DNA of 64,000 nt from NCBI RefSeq assembly GCF_049243985.1, contig NC_135381.1, positions 26,956,345 through 27,020,344 of the forward strand, given 5' to 3'. Source of the stretch: Paroedura picta (Eukaryota > Chordata > Lepidosauria > Squamata > Gekkonidae). The stretch's first letter is position 1. The number at the start of each line of letters is the position of its first letter. Made by a program: the position numbers and the translations under genes. The notes beneath the pieces are model-generated. The model made no database searches. It saw only the letters and a list, made by a program, of their open reading frames with translations, and was not told the origin of the DNA. Of this stretch, positions 52,203-63,865 are shown piece by piece.

Positions 52203-55200
52203 AATTATGTCTGACAGAAACATTTCATTGGGAAGGAGGGTAAAATTCTTCTTGAACAGGCTGCTGCTTTAGAACATCTCATAGCAAATCAGTTTATTGT
52301 ACCTAGCCCGCAAAAGGTAGTATTTTAAAAGCTAGAATACATGTAAGCTTCAACTTACTTGAATACAGGAAAAGGCATGGTCATGGATAGAAATTTGCGA
52401 AGTCATAGCTTGCGAAGGATTGTTTCTTTACAATAATGGGAGCCTTCCCTAAGTACTTGCATAATAATAAGGATGTTTCTTGCCTTTTGAACCACTTATT
52501 ATGTAATCCTTTCATATTAGCAGTTTGAAAATTGTTTCATTGTTAACACGACTACAAGTAGTCTCAAAATAGATTTGGAGTTTAGAATACTCTTTTCTTT
52601 GAATAGAAACAGAAGCACTTCTTAGTGGTTGGCACTAAGGGTGAGGGTCCAGTAATATACTGTTCATAAATCAGGTATGTTCTTCCCTCTTTTTCTAAAG
52701 TGGCATTTTGGTCATGTTTTTCAGTTCCAAAACTATTATCTTCATGAAAATGCTCATGATATAAGTTTGCACACTTGGGGGTTGAAAATCCTCAGTGCAT
52801 GGTAAACTTGATCAAGCTTTATTTATACTTGGACTTTAAATATATCCCAGTGGCTGGACCATTGTACTTTTTCTTTAACATTATAGGGGCCCGATCAATT
52901 AAACTGTCAAATGTCATTGAAGAAGAATAGTTTTGTTTTTTCAAGTGCTGAGGAATTATGTTGGCCTGTCCTTTTAGTGAAATTATGTTGATTCAGTTAG
53001 GTTGCTGTTTTCCCATTTTGGGGAAAAATCTTCAACAGATACAGTTTTATAACTGATGACAGCAGAAACAGATTTCCCAAAGTTAAGCACTGCACACAAC
53101 GCATTTCTGTGAGGTGGCTATCTAGCCTCTGCTGCTTAAAAACTTCCAAGGAAGGAGAACCCACCTTCTCCTGAGGAAACCTGTTCCGCTGAGGAATTGC
53201 TCTCACTGTCAGGAACTTCTTCCCGATGTTTAGCTGAAATTTATTTTGAATTTCATTCAATTGGTTCTGGTCCTGCCTACCCTCTGGGGCAACAGAAAAC
53301 AACTCCATCCTCTATGTGACAGCCCTTCAAGTACTTGGAGATGGCTGTCATATCACCTATTAGTTGTATTAACCCTGAATATAATTGCTTACCAACTGAG
53401 TAGTTTGCCATATTCCTGAGCAGTAGCTTGAATTGTGTATATTTTATAATGTGAAAAAACCCTGTATAGAGGACTGAAAAGGTTGTGGTTAATAGAATTA
53501 GTTAGCAATCAGGATGCTGTTCGGTTTTTTCTTTCCTTCACTTTAGGATTTCCACCCTCCTTTTCACGGTTTTGAAAATAAATATTTTGATTTCCCCAGT
53601 AAACATTCCTGGACCTTATTTTTCTTTTAAAAAACACCATTTTTTTTCTGGCCAGAAAGTAAAATTTTGTTGTAAGGTAAATGAGTCAGAAAAAGTTAGT
53701 ATCATGAAGGGATGTCAGATATCAATGTTTGTAGAAATGAAAGAAAAGTGAATTTTTTGGCATAGTTGTAAAAAAGCAGCTCCTCTGTTCTCTTGAATGA
53801 GCTTGCTCTTGTGTATGGTTGGCTTTAAAAAAAATCATGTAAAGCATGTTTTTTAACTGGCATTTTATGTTTGAAAACGTTGATTTGTGAAATTTTCTAA
53901 TTTGGTTAATTAGTTGAATTGAAGTCATGTATGCTCCTAGATAAGGGGAGTGTACGAAAGTGTTTCTGCTGTTTTGAAGTTTCACTGATGTTTTATGTCT
54001 TAAGGAAAACTTGCCCACAATAAAAGAAAATTCTCTACCACTTTCTAGAAAGGGAATATGATGTATTTGGTGCAGCTAGGCATGCTCTAGTTCTAGAAAA
54101 TACTGATTATTGTTATTATGTACTGATACTTCTTAAAATCAGTGCCTGTTGAAGGTGTCCTTTTTATTTAAGGAAAACTGGAAAAATAGGGTTCAAAGCT
54201 GTGTACTTTTGCTAGAAGATTCAACCTTGCATGCCTCTCAGGTCCCTGAGCCTTTCCTAGGAAGCAGGTTCTGGTATCCAAATTTTTAACAAGTGTGTCA
54301 ATTTTTTTTAAACACTTTGCTTCCAGTATTTATAGGGTTGAATTATGCTGGGCCCTTTCCATACCTTACCTTTTAAGTGACACTGTATCGTTTTCTGTTT
54401 TTGTATGATTTTTTTTAAGCTTCTTGTCTCATTGTTTACCCTTCTGTAAATATCAAGACCAATGGCTCTGGGAAGAAAATGTTTTACATGAACTGTAAAT
54501 GCATTTTTTACAAAACAAATAACTCATTTGCAGCAGCCGGCAGAAATCCTATAGCAAATATAAGCCAAGCTTCAGATAATCGTTGTAGTATCTTGACATG
54601 TCAATTACAAACATGTTCTACTTAGAAGTAAACATTTGTTATTTTTTGTTTTGTTCTGCTGCACCCTGACTCATCTAGACCATATCACTTTTGACTGTAT
54701 CTACACTTTTGAATGGTGGTCTACTTAAACAAAATTCCTGTGTGTAGAAAGTTTGAGCACAGTTTTGCAGTATGCTGGTTGGTTTGGAAGGAAAGAGGCA
54801 TTCAGAACCATGATATGCCCCTCCTGTAAGTTTAGTGGTACAGTTCAGTATTCTAGCACTTCAGTCTGTCTAAAGACTTGAACAGCTCTTTGTTCCTGGT
54901 AATTAATGTTCTTGGAAGCAAAATACACATTTTTGTTGATGAGTTCTGCTAAGATAAGAATTTGCATCATGACATTCCAATCCCAGAGGAAAATCAACAG
55001 AATGTTTATTTCCTATCAGAGTATACACTTATTTACAAAAGATGCAAGAGAAGGCAGTAGGTTATTCCACAATGGTTTCTACTGAGCTACACTGAAAATT
55101 ACTTAAAAGAAAGAAAGCCAATACAGTACTGTAATGTATATAACTTGTACAGTCTTTTCCTTAACATGCTTTCTAGGAATTGTGTTTTGCTTTTTCATTA

Positions 55201-55241
55201 ACTTGACCTTGGTTCTTAGATCTTTGTATGGTAAAAATAAA
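52203..55241 (+). other. ZBTB33: ZBTB33 3' UTR region with candidate polyadenylation signals
   Basis: The mammalian gene has a long 3' UTR, so this AT-rich stretch is probably part of it. AATAAA hexamers lie at 53577-53582, 54019-54024 and 55236-55241; which is used cannot be told. A CR1 fragment lies inside (53093-53375). Confidence 0.5.
53093..53375 (-). mobile_element. CR1 LINE 3' coding fragment
   Basis: The minus strand reads LFSVAPEGRQDQNQLNEIQ and LNIGKKFLTVRAIPQRNRFP, the CR1 C-terminal end. The 3' tail is absent. It is older than the copy at 48004. Confidence 0.75.
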
Positions 55242-55534
55242 AAGCTTTTAATTCTTCCAGGATGCACAAGGTTTATTCTTGAGAACAAGACATATGTTGT
55301 TACAACTGTCTTTTGAAGAGTTGGTGTCTTTTCTGAAGTTCTGTTCTGAAAAAGCAGACTTGAGTTCTTGCAAATATATAAACCTTGCCATTTTAAATTG
55401 AAAGACAGAGTATTTGTTTATAGGCAGCATTTTTTCTAAGCTGTGCAAATGAGTGGCCGCTCATTAACACAGGAAGATCTGCTCAGGAGCCATCTGGAGC
55501 TTTACGGGGTCTTGTATGACCCTTCGCCATCTTT

Positions 55535-55866
55535 AAGACTACATAGAAATAATACAAAGATGTTAACAAGCTGTAGGAATGCCACTGGAAAGTCCAAGAT
55601 CCAAACGAGGAACTAGTTAAATCCTTCCTTAGTCTTTTATAGTTTGAAAAGTTGTCACTCTGCAATTAAACTATGAAGAAGTGCATTAGAATGTGAATAT
55701 TATTTCAAGGCCTTTGGGCAGTTGTGCAGGAAAGTTTTTGTTGGGGTCCACTGAGGAAGCATTCATGAGCGAAACACAGGATTCACCAGTTCCTCATTTG
55801 GATCATTTGGAATTTCCAGTGGCATTACTACAGCTTGTTAACATCTTTGTATTATTTCTATGTATT
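55535..55866. repeat. Inverted repeat, about 80-bp arms, 165-bp spacer
   Basis: 55535-55617 and 55786-55866 are complementary over 'catagaaataatacaaagat', 'gttaacaagctgtag' and 'aatgccactgg'. It resembles a foldback or non-autonomous DNA element, but no target duplication was found. It lies downstream of ZBTB33. Confidence 0.75.
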
Positions 55867-56157
55867 GTTTGTGCTTTGATAAAGCTTTTCTTCACATTGT
55901 AGCAATTCTTGTGTTGCCTTTACACAGTGGATTTTGTTCTTTTGTATAACTCTCATACACTGCGTATTTCAGTTTGTATTCTTTCACTTGAAGATTACAG
56001 CAGTTATATTCTGGTTATATTCTGGTCAGAATGTGGACTGCTCCCTTAGAAGGGGAAAAAATTAGTTCATAGGCTTGAGATCCAGCATAAAATCTTTCAA
56101 ACTCATTTTTGTGTAGGGTGTTAAATGTTCAGTTTGCCATTGTATCTACACAGTAGC

Positions 56158-56240
56158 CTGATAGTAGTGACATAGACAGACAGGCTTTGCTGGTCTATGA
56201 CCGTAATAAAGATATGTCTGTCTATGTCTGATAGTAATGA
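56158..56240. repeat. 58-bp foldback insertion with 13-bp flanking repeat
   Basis: The inner segment has inverted ends acatagacagac / gtctgtctatgt around 'tggtctatgaccgtaataaag'. Outside it, ctgatagtagtga (56158-56170) is repeated as ctgatagtaatga (56228-56240), as a target duplication would be. Confidence 0.6.
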
Positions 56241-57300
56241 GCAACTTGTTAATTGTAATAACTGCTGAGCCCAGATTGAAAGATGCATTCAGCCAATTAT
56301 GGGGGTTCAGATGCTCATGTGCCTCTGCATGTGCAAAAGGTTGCTTCCATGCCTGCAGTGTCTGCTGGATAAGAGCATCTTGATCCAGCTCAGTGTACTT
56401 TTCTTCATTTTACTTGTTCATATAGATTTGTGAAGTATCAACTTCAAGAAGGCTTATCCATGACAGCTTTCCTGGGGAACTTCTATAGCACAGGATCCAG
56501 TATGTGTAATTCATTTGGGCTACTGCCTGGGTCTATTGGACTCTTCGGCTGTCCAGTGTGAATTGAGAATGTGACTTAAGAGCACACCGGGAGCCCCACT
56601 ATCCAACACCAAATTAAGATCCCTTAAGCCAACTGCTCATCACCATATAGGAAATGAGGGAAGCAGAACAAAGAACTGACTGTACATGCATGAAATGGAA
56701 TTAATTAGGTTTCCCTGATTAATAGAATGGTCTTTGCTTTCCAACCTACCCACCCCCAATTGTCTCACATATCCATTTTTCCATCTTTACCAGGATCTGG
56801 AAAACCAGTAGCGATATTTAATTCAGCTCAAGACTCTCTTAACTAGGCAAATGTTTCCAGCATGCATGATACTTTCTTTTGGACTCAGGAGATAACAATT
56901 TAGGAACCAGCCAGCCTTGCTAAATCATTAAACTTATAAGCAAAAATCTTACCATTTTGTTTTATAAATTATCCAAAGGGTACATGATTCCTGTACTCAT
57001 TACATTGTCACAAGAAATGGATTTAAAGATAGAAACAGTGGACAGAGCTGTATTTACATTTCTTTGCCTACACTTTTGCCAAAAGCAGAAAAAAGAAAAT
57101 TGGGAGTTGGAAAGGCAATGCTAGTTGTGTTCTTTTAAAAGTAACAAAGGTGCTATTGTCGCAACTGCACACTACCATTAAAATGATTTCCCCATTTACG
57201 TTATGTACCTCAGTAATGCATTGCCGTCCTCAAATATTTCTACAAATTGCTTTTATAACTGCCCCAGGGACTACAATTTTAGCAAGATGGGGATAAAAGT
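56241..57300. other. ZBTB33-TMEM255A intergenic, unassigned
   Basis: Mostly AT-rich sequence. A SINE-like fragment ('ttgcttccatgcctgcagtgtctgctgg') lies near 56340-56400. No gene is seen. Confidence 0.45.
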
Positions 57301-57465
57301 CCAGGAAAGACTATGGCTCAGTAGTAGAGCATGCAGAAGGTCTCAAATTCAATCCCTGGCATATCCAGTTAAAGGGTTTTGGGTAACACCAGGGAGAATT
57401 CTCTGCCTGAATAGATGATACTGAGTCATATGGATTCACCATAAGGCAGCTTCCTGTGTTTATTT
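57301..57465 (+). mobile_element. tRNA-derived SINE, plus orientation, second family
   Basis: The A-box region is ATGGCTCAGTAGTAGAGC and the B-box region AAATTCAATCCCTGG. It is followed by 'gagaattctctgcctgaat', 'actgagtcatatgg' and 'ggcagcttcctgtgttt'. The tRNA part folds as a remnant only; it is not a tRNA gene. Confidence 0.7.
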
Positions 57466-57586
57466 CCTGAAGCAGAGACATTCATGGGGAAAGATGTAAG
57501 TGGTCCAGTCATTAATTTTTTCCCACAAAGCTCTACTGACATGAATAAGAGTAGCAGAAAACTGAACTGGGGAACATGGTTGTGAA

Positions 57587-57640
57587 TTATACCTATTACT
57601 AGCTGTGAAGCCCGCTGCAGTTTAGCAGCGGACGGCGCGG
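57587..57640 (+). mobile_element. Hairpin terminus related to the GC-rich inserts (A)
   Basis: ACTAGCTGTGAAGCCC is followed by a perfect GC-rich hairpin (CCGCTGC, loop AGTTTA, GCAGCGG; 57613-57632). The ACTAGCT..GAAGCCC motif is shared with the termini at 30828 and 32135. Whether it belongs to the DIRS element or to a separate element is unclear. Confidence 0.4.
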
Positions 57641-58763
57641 AGCGTCCTGGTGGGGCCTTGGCTGCCTCATAGGACTGGAGAATGCCCATTGGTACTTACT
57701 GTGAAGGGTATTTCTCCCTATGACTGTATCCTTGATGGGTGGTTTTCACTTCTGGTGCTAGGGAGGCAGGACTTAATTTTTTCTTCCTCTTCCTGTCTCC
57801 CTGGAAGAATCTCCCCTCTTCTTCAGTTTGGATCCTTCCAGAGCTTAGTGAAAACAATACTCCGAAAGTAACTTTACCAATAACTATGAAACTTTTTGAA
57901 TAAACAGAATATGAAATAAAGGAAGAAAGTAGAAAGAAGCTTTAATTTCTAATATTCCCTCTTAACATGCCCGTTAGAATTGTCACCGGATCATTTCCTC
58001 AGATGCCGCCCAGGGTGGGCTGGATGGAGTCCTAGAACCCAGGGAAAAATACCCTTCATGGTAAGTGCCAATGGGCATTCTCCCCTGGTTCTAGGACTCC
58101 ATCCTTGATGGGACATACCAGAGCCTGCTTCGTCCCGGGTGGGATTGTGTTATCTGTATCTAAAACTTGTAAAAGAACACTTCTGCCAAAGGCAGCGTCT
58201 ACTGCGCTGTAATCATTGAGTTTATAGTGCCTTATAAAGATAGAGATAGAAGGCCAAGTAGCTCCTTTGCAGATCTGTTCTATAGATGCGGAATTCACCA
58301 TGGCAGCATTAGTTGCCGCTCCTCTAACCGAATGAGCTGTGATGCCAGAAGGCACAGGTTTACCCACTGACCTATAAGCTTCAGCAATGCACTCTCTAAG
58401 ACACGTTTCAATGGCTACAGTGGACATCCTCCTTTATTGGGAGGAGAAACACTAATTTGAACAGTGACTCCAATTGAACAGTGACTCCAATTTTCTAAAA
58501 GACTATGTACGTATAAGGAATGCCTTAAAGGCCCTTCGTACATCTAACTTGTGTAACAACACTTCCTTAGGATGCTTAGGCTCAGGGCAGAATGTTGGCA
58601 AATTGATTTCCTGCATCCTGTGAAATCTAGATTTCACCTTGGGTCGAAATATATGATCTGTCCTCAAGGCCACCTTATCTTGTGGAATACACAGATCCTT
58701 ACTAATGGACAATGCCCCTAATTCTGAAATTCGTCTAGCAGACGTAACTGCTACCAAGAAGTC

Positions 58764-58862
58764 ATAGATGCTTTAGGATGCTTTGGGCTGATCCTGCATT
58801 GAGCAGGGGGTTGGACTAGATGGCCTGTATGGCCCCTTCCAACTCTTATGATTCTATGAAAT
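58764..58862 (+). mobile_element. CR1 3' terminal fragment inside the DIRS fossil
   Basis: The stretch 'gatgctttgggctgatcctgcattgagc' to 'ccttccaactcttatgattctatga' is the last 95 bp or so of CR1, in opposite orientation to the DIRS element. Confidence 0.85.
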
Positions 58863-59915
58863 GGCCAGTAGAGAGGCTCAAAAGAATGTTTGAATAATGC
58901 TGAAAGTACCATGCTCAGATTCCAAGTTGGAGGAGAGACCACAGTAGCTCCTCTCAGAAACCTTGTCACATGCGGATGTTTTGCTAACGGAAACCCTTGC
59001 ACCCTTGGAACCACTGTTGCCAAAGCTGCCACCTGTCTACGTAATGTTGAAGGCTTTAAGCCCTTATCCAAACCTCCTTGTAAGAATTCCAACACAAACT
59101 GTACCCTTGGTTTTGAAGGGTCCTGTTTTTTCCATTTGCACCACCTGAAAAATATCTTCCAAGTATAATTATATATCCTAACAGTGGATGGTTTTCTGAC
59201 CACTAATATGGTGTTGGTCACCTTTTTACTAAGTCCACACTTTAAAAGTGCTGACCCTTCCAGTCTCCTGGCTCGTAGTGCCAAATCGGCCCCTGAGTTA
59301 AGAGGTCCGGTATGACCAGTAATGTCAGATGTTTTCCTTCCGCCAGATGCAGAATTGTTACAAACCAAGGTCTGCATGGCCAATAAGGAGTCACTAAGAT
59401 TACCTATGCTCTCTATTGCCTGACTTTCCTGAGTACTCTGGGGATGATTGGGAATGGAGGGAATGCATACAACAGGCCCTGCGTCCATTGCACTGTCAGT
59501 GCATCTATCTGTTCTGCTCTGGGATGAGCAAACCTGGTGAAAAATTGGGGTAGGAGAGCATTCTCTGCCTGGCAAATAGATCTACCACTGGATTGCCGAA
59601 GAACTCCACAATCCTCTTGAATACCCCTCGATTCAGTGACCATTCTGCTTCTAAGACCTCCCGGCGACTGAGCCAATCTGCCCGTACATTCAGTACACCT
59701 TTGATAGGTTCTGCTCTCAGGGACAGAAGAGTCTCCTCTGCCCATTGTAAAATCAGAGTCATTTCTTTGTGAAGTGAGGAAGATCTGGTCTCCCCTTGTT
59801 TGTTTAAGTAAGCCTTGGCCGCAATATTGTCCATTCTTACCAGGACATGTTTCTGCTGTACTTTGGCTTGCGCGGGCTGCGTATGCATGCATGCCAGCAG
59901 TGTGCACACGCACGC

Positions 59916-61155
59916 AGGCCCGAACAGTCAGGCAGTGTGGAGGTGGCCATTACAACGACTCTGCTGCTGCCGCCGCCCGCTTCCCGCCACCCACTGCTAC
60001 TGCCCACCCTCACTTGCAGCCACCACCCCGACTTGCCGCCGCTGCAGTGGTGGCAGCAACCAACCTGGGGACCTCAAAGAAGGGGCCAAGTGACCCCTAA
60101 ACACAAAACCACCTAAACTTCCTTTTGGATTTTCATTTTGCAGAACAGGATTAAGTATTGTAGTTCGAAGTGTCGTGCTACTGCATGAATCAAGTTTCAA
60201 ATGGTCTTTTTATTCATCCTTCCAGCCAGTGAAAGATGCAATTATGTTCCTTGCAGCTCCTCAAAACCCTTGTAGGTTAGTTTACAAGACAGTGGCTTGT
60301 CTACAGGCAGCCAGGAAGGTTTATATTTCTCTGGGGGAATTGGACTGCAGTCACTTCCCTGTTACCTAGTTTATCCAGCTGATCAGGAAAACGTTCCAGC
60401 TAAATGGTGGTATTTGATTTTGAAAGGGAAATCACTTTATTTCATGCAAGGCTCTACCGAAGACATAAGTGAAGCCTTGTAACAAATCATTCCAGATTTT
60501 CTGGCTGTGGGACTGAAAACTGCCTGTGCATTGGAGGTAAAAACTCTATGATTTTAAAAATATGATTAATGAAGCAGTAGCCGGCATCCTTAAGAGTCAA
60601 GTTTCATTCATTCTGAAGTTGCTTTTAAAATCCAACCAGCCCTCGAAAGCTATCCCAGACACACAAAGGGCTGCCCGCTGCTTCTCACAAGGCAGTAGCC
60701 AAGTTTGCCACTTGTCCAATTCTGCTTTCCCAGTGGGCTATTTCTATGGGCCGAGAAAGGGGCATGGGCTGCAATCCTACAACCACCTTCCTGGGAAAAA
60801 CACCTCATAGAATAAAATAGGCCTTCAGAGGGGACTTGTTCAGGATTGATCCTATGGTGGACTTTGCCTAGGAACTGTAAGTGATCATGGCTTGACCGCA
60901 TGTATCCTTTTAAACATTAGAGTGTTCACTAGTGTGCTGCTAAGGAGCCATACTAGCAGAGGACACAGTGGTACAGTATAAAGCTGATTACTTTCTGAAG
61001 AATGCACGCATGCATGAAGTTTAGGTCAAGCTGCACACTTCTGAGGACAATGCAACTCCTTCATACCCGGCTTCCCAAGAGACAATGGTTAGGTGGTATT
61101 CATTTAAGACAAACAGCTGACAGCTCTTACATGTTGATCTAGGAATGATTTAAGG
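59916..61155. other. Intergenic, unassigned
   Basis: 59920-60080 is a GC-rich block ('ccgccgcccgcttcccgccacccac'). The rest is ordinary AT-rich sequence in which no gene or named repeat was recognised. Confidence 0.45.
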
Positions 61156-61488
61156 CAGTGGTCCCCAACCTTTTTATCACCGGGGACCACTCAACGCCGG
61201 GGACCACTCACCGAGGACCACTCAATGACTTTTACTGAGGCCCGGTGGGGGGGGGGTAGTTTACTCCTCTACTCTCAACCACTGCCCCAGCGCTCTCTGA
61301 TCGCTATGGTAATGTTTAAACATCCCTTCAAAATAAGAGACAGACACGCCACAACAATGAAGTGTGTTGTAAAGGGCTGGGGGGGATGAAGTAAAGGGCC
61401 GGGGGGGGGAGAAGGCGTCCTTCGGGGCCCACCTCCAATTAGTTGAAGGACCACATGTGGTCCGCAGCCCACAGGTTGGGGATCGCTA
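61156..61488. mobile_element. Second hAT family, non-autonomous element of 333 bp
   Basis: The inverted ends are CAGTGGTCCCCAACC and GGTTGGGGATCGCTA. A perfect 8-bp target duplication atttaagg flanks it (61148-61155 and 61489-61496). Sub-terminal 'ggaccactc' units repeat three times at the left. The ends are of the hAT/Charlie type known in amniotes. Confidence 0.88.
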
Positions 61489-61628
61489 ATTTAAGGAACA
61501 TCATGTGTCAGCTTCCACTGAGGTGCCTGATATTTCTGATACCGTTGAAGGATATACTGAAAAACCTACATAGGAAAATAAAGGTTACATAACTTGTGGC
61601 ATAATTTTTTTTAATGTGCAAAGCAGCC

Positions 61629-61634
61629 TTTATT
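61629..61634 (-). promoter_or_regulatory. TMEM255A: TMEM255A polyadenylation signal (candidate)
   Basis: TTTATT on plus (AATAAA on the transcript) lies about 950 bp past the TMEM255A stop codon and is the nearest good hexamer. Confidence 0.5.
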
Positions 61635-61998
61635 TCTTCACTATGCTGTAAACCTTGTCAACAAACAGTTGGATATGGCAGTAGAGCAATCGCTTGTAAC
61701 TGGATTGCCTTCTCTACACAGGAAAAATTGACTTGTGAATGACTGCTATAATACAATAGCCAATGGGGGTGTGGCTGCATCCAAGGTGTCAGTTGAATAT
61801 TATTGGCACAGTGTACAGCACAGAAGTGCAGCACAATAAAGAAATTACACATTTGATTGCAGAAAACAGGCAGATGCCTCTTACAGATAGCAGCTCCCTT
61901 TCCAGGGCCCATTTTCAGTGCATACAACTAAGGCCACATATATTGCAGAACAGTCTTCTCCTGCAGCAGTTCAATGTACTTTTTTATACACCCTAAAT

Positions 61999-62118
61999 CA
62001 GGGGTAGTCAAACTGCGGTCCTCCAGATGTCTATGGACTACAATTCCCATGAGCTGGCAGGGGCTTATGGGAATTGTAGTCCATGGACATCTGGAGAGCT
62101 GCAGTTTGACTACCCCTG
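61999..62118. mobile_element. hAT-like palindromic MITE, copy in the TMEM255A 3' UTR
   Basis: The ends CAGGGGTAG/CTACCCCTG are flanked by the perfect 8-bp duplication ccctaaat (61991-61998 and 62119-62126). If the polyadenylation call is right, it lies inside the TMEM255A 3' UTR and would form a long hairpin in the mRNA. Confidence 0.9.
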
Positions 62119-62584
62119 CCCTAAATTATTTGCCTCTTCCTTTAACCGATATAGCCATTTAACTTCTATATAAACTGGCAGGTGTTCCACCTGCAGGCTT
62201 TTGTACATCTTTTGTCAAAGGAAATTAAGAATGCACTTCATAAGCACCTTTCAAAAATACCAAACGACCTATCCTTACCTTCATTTTTTAAAACCAAGTC
62301 CCCCCCCCCAAAGAGCATCTTCCTTAAGAGTCAAGAGCAGCCATTATCCACACTGTTCAAATAAATGAATAAAAGCAGGTGCCTGATGCAGGAGCTCTCC
62401 TTTTCACTGCCATTAGATCACACCAGTGTCTCTCCCAGGCACAGCCTGCCAAGAGAAAGTGCCATCAAGTCCCTCTGTTTTGTATTTCTATGTATGCGAT
62501 GCAATGTAATGCGATGCAGTGTTCTCCCCTCCTCTGGTACAAAAAATTCACCGTTGAGTTCTTGCGGCAATGCTCCTATTCTCT

Positions 62585-63516
62585 TCATGGTGTGTAAGGT
62601 GGCGGCTTTTCAAAGGGTGGGAAATACGGTGGGGAATAACGAGGAGGTGCTGTGGGAGACCACATGTAGCTTGGAGATGGCGATAACGATGGTGGGTCAT
62701 CTGAGAGGCCAGAGGGTGTGGAGGCTGGGAATACGCTGGAATGCTGCAAAACATGAAAGGAAGACAAAGGCTTGGGTCAGAAGGAGCAACTACTTTGGTT
62801 TGCTGTTCGGTGACATGTCCCAATTTAGGAAAGGTACAACTAGGAATGAGAAAAGGCTTGCATGAGCATAGGAATGAGAAAAAGCGTTCGCTGGCAGGGG
62901 GCTCCTGGGAATTGTAGTCAATGGACATCTGGAGGGCCGCAGTTTGACTACCCCTGGTTTACAAAGTACTAGAAGCAGCAAAAGATAAGGAGGCTTTTAA
63001 GCTGTAGAAAGCTAGTCCATGTGAGATATATAAAAGGGAGAACAGGCTTTGGCAGATAAAATGCAAGTCTGTGATCAGACAAGCAAAAAGAGACTCTGAG
63101 GAACATACTGTAAAAAAACATGTAAACCAACAATAAAAATTTCTTCAAATATATTAGATGCAGAAAAACAGCTAGGAAGTAGAGGGGACCTTGGATGGGA
63201 AAGGGTAAAAATATTACTAAAAAATGACAGGCAAATGGCAAAGAAGCGGAATACATTTTTGCCTTTGTCTGAGGATGGGAGATTTATTCAAGGCGTGAGC
63301 TTTCGAGTGCAAGCACTCTTCCTCAGACTATGAACTGACCATCATGACAGTGGGAATATAGAAGCACTGTACCTGGAAGTCGTATGCCGAGTATGGTGGC
63401 AGATGTGGAGTGCTGTGATAATATGTATTATATGAAGTCACCTGGGGTCTTGAGTAATAGGACACTGTAGGCCGAGCATTTTCAACTGTACAATTAAGAG
63501 CAGGAAGTGAGGGAGT
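62585..63516 (-). CDS. TMEM255A: TMEM255A, last two exons (partial at right edge)
   Basis: TMEM255A (FAM70A) is a multipass membrane protein of unclear function. Two exons are present: 63373-63516 (48 codons, in-phase ends) and 62743 down to the stop at 62585-62587. Together they give the cytoplasmic Pro/Tyr-rich tail: LPALNCTVENARPTVSYY, TYYHSTPHLPPYSAYDFQ, then HSSVFPASTPSGLSDD and the end YSPPYFPPFEKPPPYTP. These match human residues nearly one to one (human ends PPYYPPFEKPPPYSP, with PPPY-type motifs that could bind WW domains). The upstream, membrane-spanning exons lie beyond 64000. The gene converges on ZBTB33, as in mammals. Confidence 0.96.
62884..62956. mobile_element. hAT-like palindromic MITE, half copy in the last TMEM255A intron
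   Basis: One arm only ('gctggcagggggctcctgggaattgtagtc ... ggccgcagtttgactacccctg') with an intact right terminus. The left arm is missing. Confidence 0.8.
63281..63336. repeat. Foldback 'GTAGCACCTTTAAGACC' repeat, central fragment
   Basis: The central 'gatttattcaaggcgtgagctttcgagtgcaagcactcttcctcagact' is identical in order to the centre of the copy at 35595. Confidence 0.65.
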
Positions 63517-63865
63517 CTGTGAAAAGAACAGATAATAGAAAATCCATTAGCACATGGGTCCCGATATCCAAAGGAGGCTAGGATATTGCAAAAGAAACTG
63601 AAAAAACTACAAACAAATCCAATTCGGACTAATTCATTCATGGTTTTCAAAACAGGACAAGTGTATTAAAAACCAAATGGATATTCTGTTTGTTGCTTCC
63701 TGTTCACTTCAGTCCCAAGGCATCCACCTGTCAAAGAAGCCATACATTTTAAAAGGACTGATATATCAGGCACACATTAGGCCCAATCCACTAGAACTTT
63801 ATCCTGTGCAAGCTCCAAGGAAATTAATGGGAACCATTGACATAGCTTTCATTCATTAACCATCT

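Larger units (their letters stand above)
57587..59915 (-). mobile_element. DIRS-type tyrosine-recombinase retrotransposon fossil
   Basis: On the minus strand the recognisable parts, in family order, are an RNase H zone (about 59500-59910), the N-terminal part of a tyrosine recombinase (about 58900-59250), and its catalytic C-terminal part with the HSVRGAATNAA box and RHYKL motif (about 58140-58430). Inverted repeats typical of DIRS ends are present: 57671-57719 is complementary to 58041-58089, and 58022-58040 pairs with 58086-58105. It is broken in several places, and a CR1 fragment has inserted into it. Its left end carries the hairpin terminus described separately. Probably of middle age. 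Confidence 0.8.

Noticed and set aside
57301-57360. Possible tRNA gene (A- and B-box-like motifs)
   Set aside because: The anticodon arm and acceptor stem do not pair, and it is followed by a SINE body.
62365-62865. 166-codon plus-strand frame
   Set aside because: It is antisense to the last TMEM255A exon and ends in unrelated intron sequence; there is no start context or homology.
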